NCBI RefSeq assembly: GCF_001403735.1
Contig: NZ_CXPG01000013.1
Location: forward strand, 62,001-126,000
Length of the DNA stretch: 64,000 nt
Origin: Jannaschia rubra
GTDB taxonomy: Bacteria > Pseudomonadota > Alphaproteobacteria > Rhodobacterales > Rhodobacteraceae
Reading direction: 5' to 3'
Both the position numbers and the translations under genes were made by a program. Of the stretch, positions 63,491-64,000 are shown in pieces; positions within the stretch are counted from its first letter, which is position 1, and each line of letters starts with the position of its first letter. Under the pieces are notes generated by a model. It was not told the origin of the DNA. It saw nothing but the letters and a program-made list of their open reading frames with translations, and did no database searches.

Positions 63491-64000
63491 CAGAGGCTTC
63501 CCTCGATCAGGGGTTCAAAACTCGCACGGTCGGGACATTCCTCGCCCACAGGGGTGCCGTCATAGGCCTTGTCGCCGCAGTCATTCAACTCATGCCAGGC
63601 CCAGCCGCGCCCGTCGGGCGTCAGCGCGACGATGCGGTCCACGCCGTACTGCGCATTATGATAGGCGGTATAGGCCGTCGCCTCGCCTGCCTGCAGCAGG
63701 CCGTCCACCACGCCCGCGTCGAAGCAGTCGAACCAGGGCGGCGCGATGGTCGGGGCAGGGGCCGCACGCACCTCCACCGGGATTTCGCCGCCGAGGGCCG
63801 TCTGGTCGATGTCGGTCACGAAGCAGGCGCGGAAGCCCAATGGTGAGGATGAGGACGCGATGGCCTCGAGCGATACGACGGGCAGGGTGGTCAGCGACCC
63901 GTCGGGCGCCGCCAGCGTCAGCGTCACCGGCCCGTCCACGGTGGCGTAGTAGCCCCGCGTCTGCGCGTACCAGATGCCACCGCCGACCAGCAGCGCCGAC
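63490..64000 (-). CDS. DUF6446-like membrane-anchored protein, N-terminus off the right edge
   Basis: The C-terminal 169 codons are visible; the frame continues to the window end. Upstream residues SALLVGGGIWYAQTRGYYA form the end of a transmembrane segment, so this is probably a single-pass protein with a periplasmic domain containing FDCFDAG, a tyrosine-rich stretch and CGDKAYDG. A protein of this type lies between glyQ and glyS in many Rhodobacteraceae and is annotated DUF6446; function unknown. Confidence 0.72.
   Translation of the reverse strand, partial: SALLVGGGIWYAQTRGYYATVDGPVTLTLAAPDGSLTTLPVVSLEAIASSSSPLGFRACFVTDIDQTALGGEIPVEVRAAPAPTIAPPWFDCFDAGVVDGLLQAGEATAYTAYHNAQYGVDRIVALTPDGRGWAWHELNDCGDKAYDGTPVGEECPDRASFEPLIEGSL

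Overview
The window is high-GC, densely coded chromosomal DNA of an alphaproteobacterium, most probably a member of the Rhodobacteraceae (Roseobacter/Rhodobacter group). This rests on gene content: aerobic-type cobQ, a DUF4175 protein beside lysA, an ATP12-type F1 assembly chaperone, an AapJQMP/BztABCD amino-acid importer, phaZ/phaC/phaP/phaR, a LuxR/LuxI pair, and a DUF6446-like gene before glyS. No genus can be named from the sequence alone. Almost everything is ordinary core genome. One short degraded island lies next to a tRNA-Ser(GCU).

Layout. 1-3.3 kb (minus): the 5' part of cobQ, then plsC, ftsX and ftsE. 3.5-14.4 kb: a zinc-ribbon membrane protein, DUF4175 protein, lysA with a possible 16-codon leader ORF, ETF-ubiquinone oxidoreductase, a TPR protein, ispE, a polyprenyl diphosphate synthase, and small DUF2007 and DUF465 proteins. 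14.4-16.65 kb: gene-poor, lower-GC remnant island holding a decayed reading frame, a dead tyrosine integrase, tRNA-Ser(GCU) and a degenerate copy of that tRNA's 5' half. 16.7-19.6 kb: L,D-transpeptidase, ychF, a Pmp3-type peptide, trpA. 19.75-25.15 kb: rplO-secY-adk-rpsM-rpsK-rpoA-rplQ, with a hairpin in each long gap and a strong terminator at the end. 25.2-26.7 kb: luxR-luxI quorum-sensing pair. 26.8-30.9 kb: rarA-crcB-rluC-HAD-ATP12, mostly overlapping. 31.1-35.7 kb: four-gene amino-acid ABC importer. 35.7-40.3 kb: polyhydroxyalkanoate locus, phaZ divergent from phaC-phaP-phaR, with TGC-rich PhaR-type operators.

40.3-64 kb: a secreted triple-repeat protein, an isolated otnK-like kinase, then a minus-strand operon (49969 down to 43083) that starts with a 31-residue membrane peptide and continues xpaC-like, telA-like, DUF2927 lipoprotein, SPFH-GYF protein, double zinc-ribbon membrane protein, PfkB kinase and dtd. 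This operon resembles the YdjG/YdjI and TelA/XpaC membrane-stress neighbourhoods and is the best candidate here for an incompletely described system. After it come metZ, folE2, a rhodanese/ChrB-like gene with chrA, then folB-folP-glmM, a SleB-type hydrolase, a divergent PPDK-like enzyme, glyS with a low-GC in-frame insertion, and a truncated DUF6446-like gene at the right edge.

Starts were chosen from Shine-Dalgarno spacing, family length and overlap with neighbours. Several genes use GTG or TTG (ftsE, ispE, rpsM, the HAD gene, dtd, the rhodanese gene). All functional calls come from reading motifs by eye; no database search was run.
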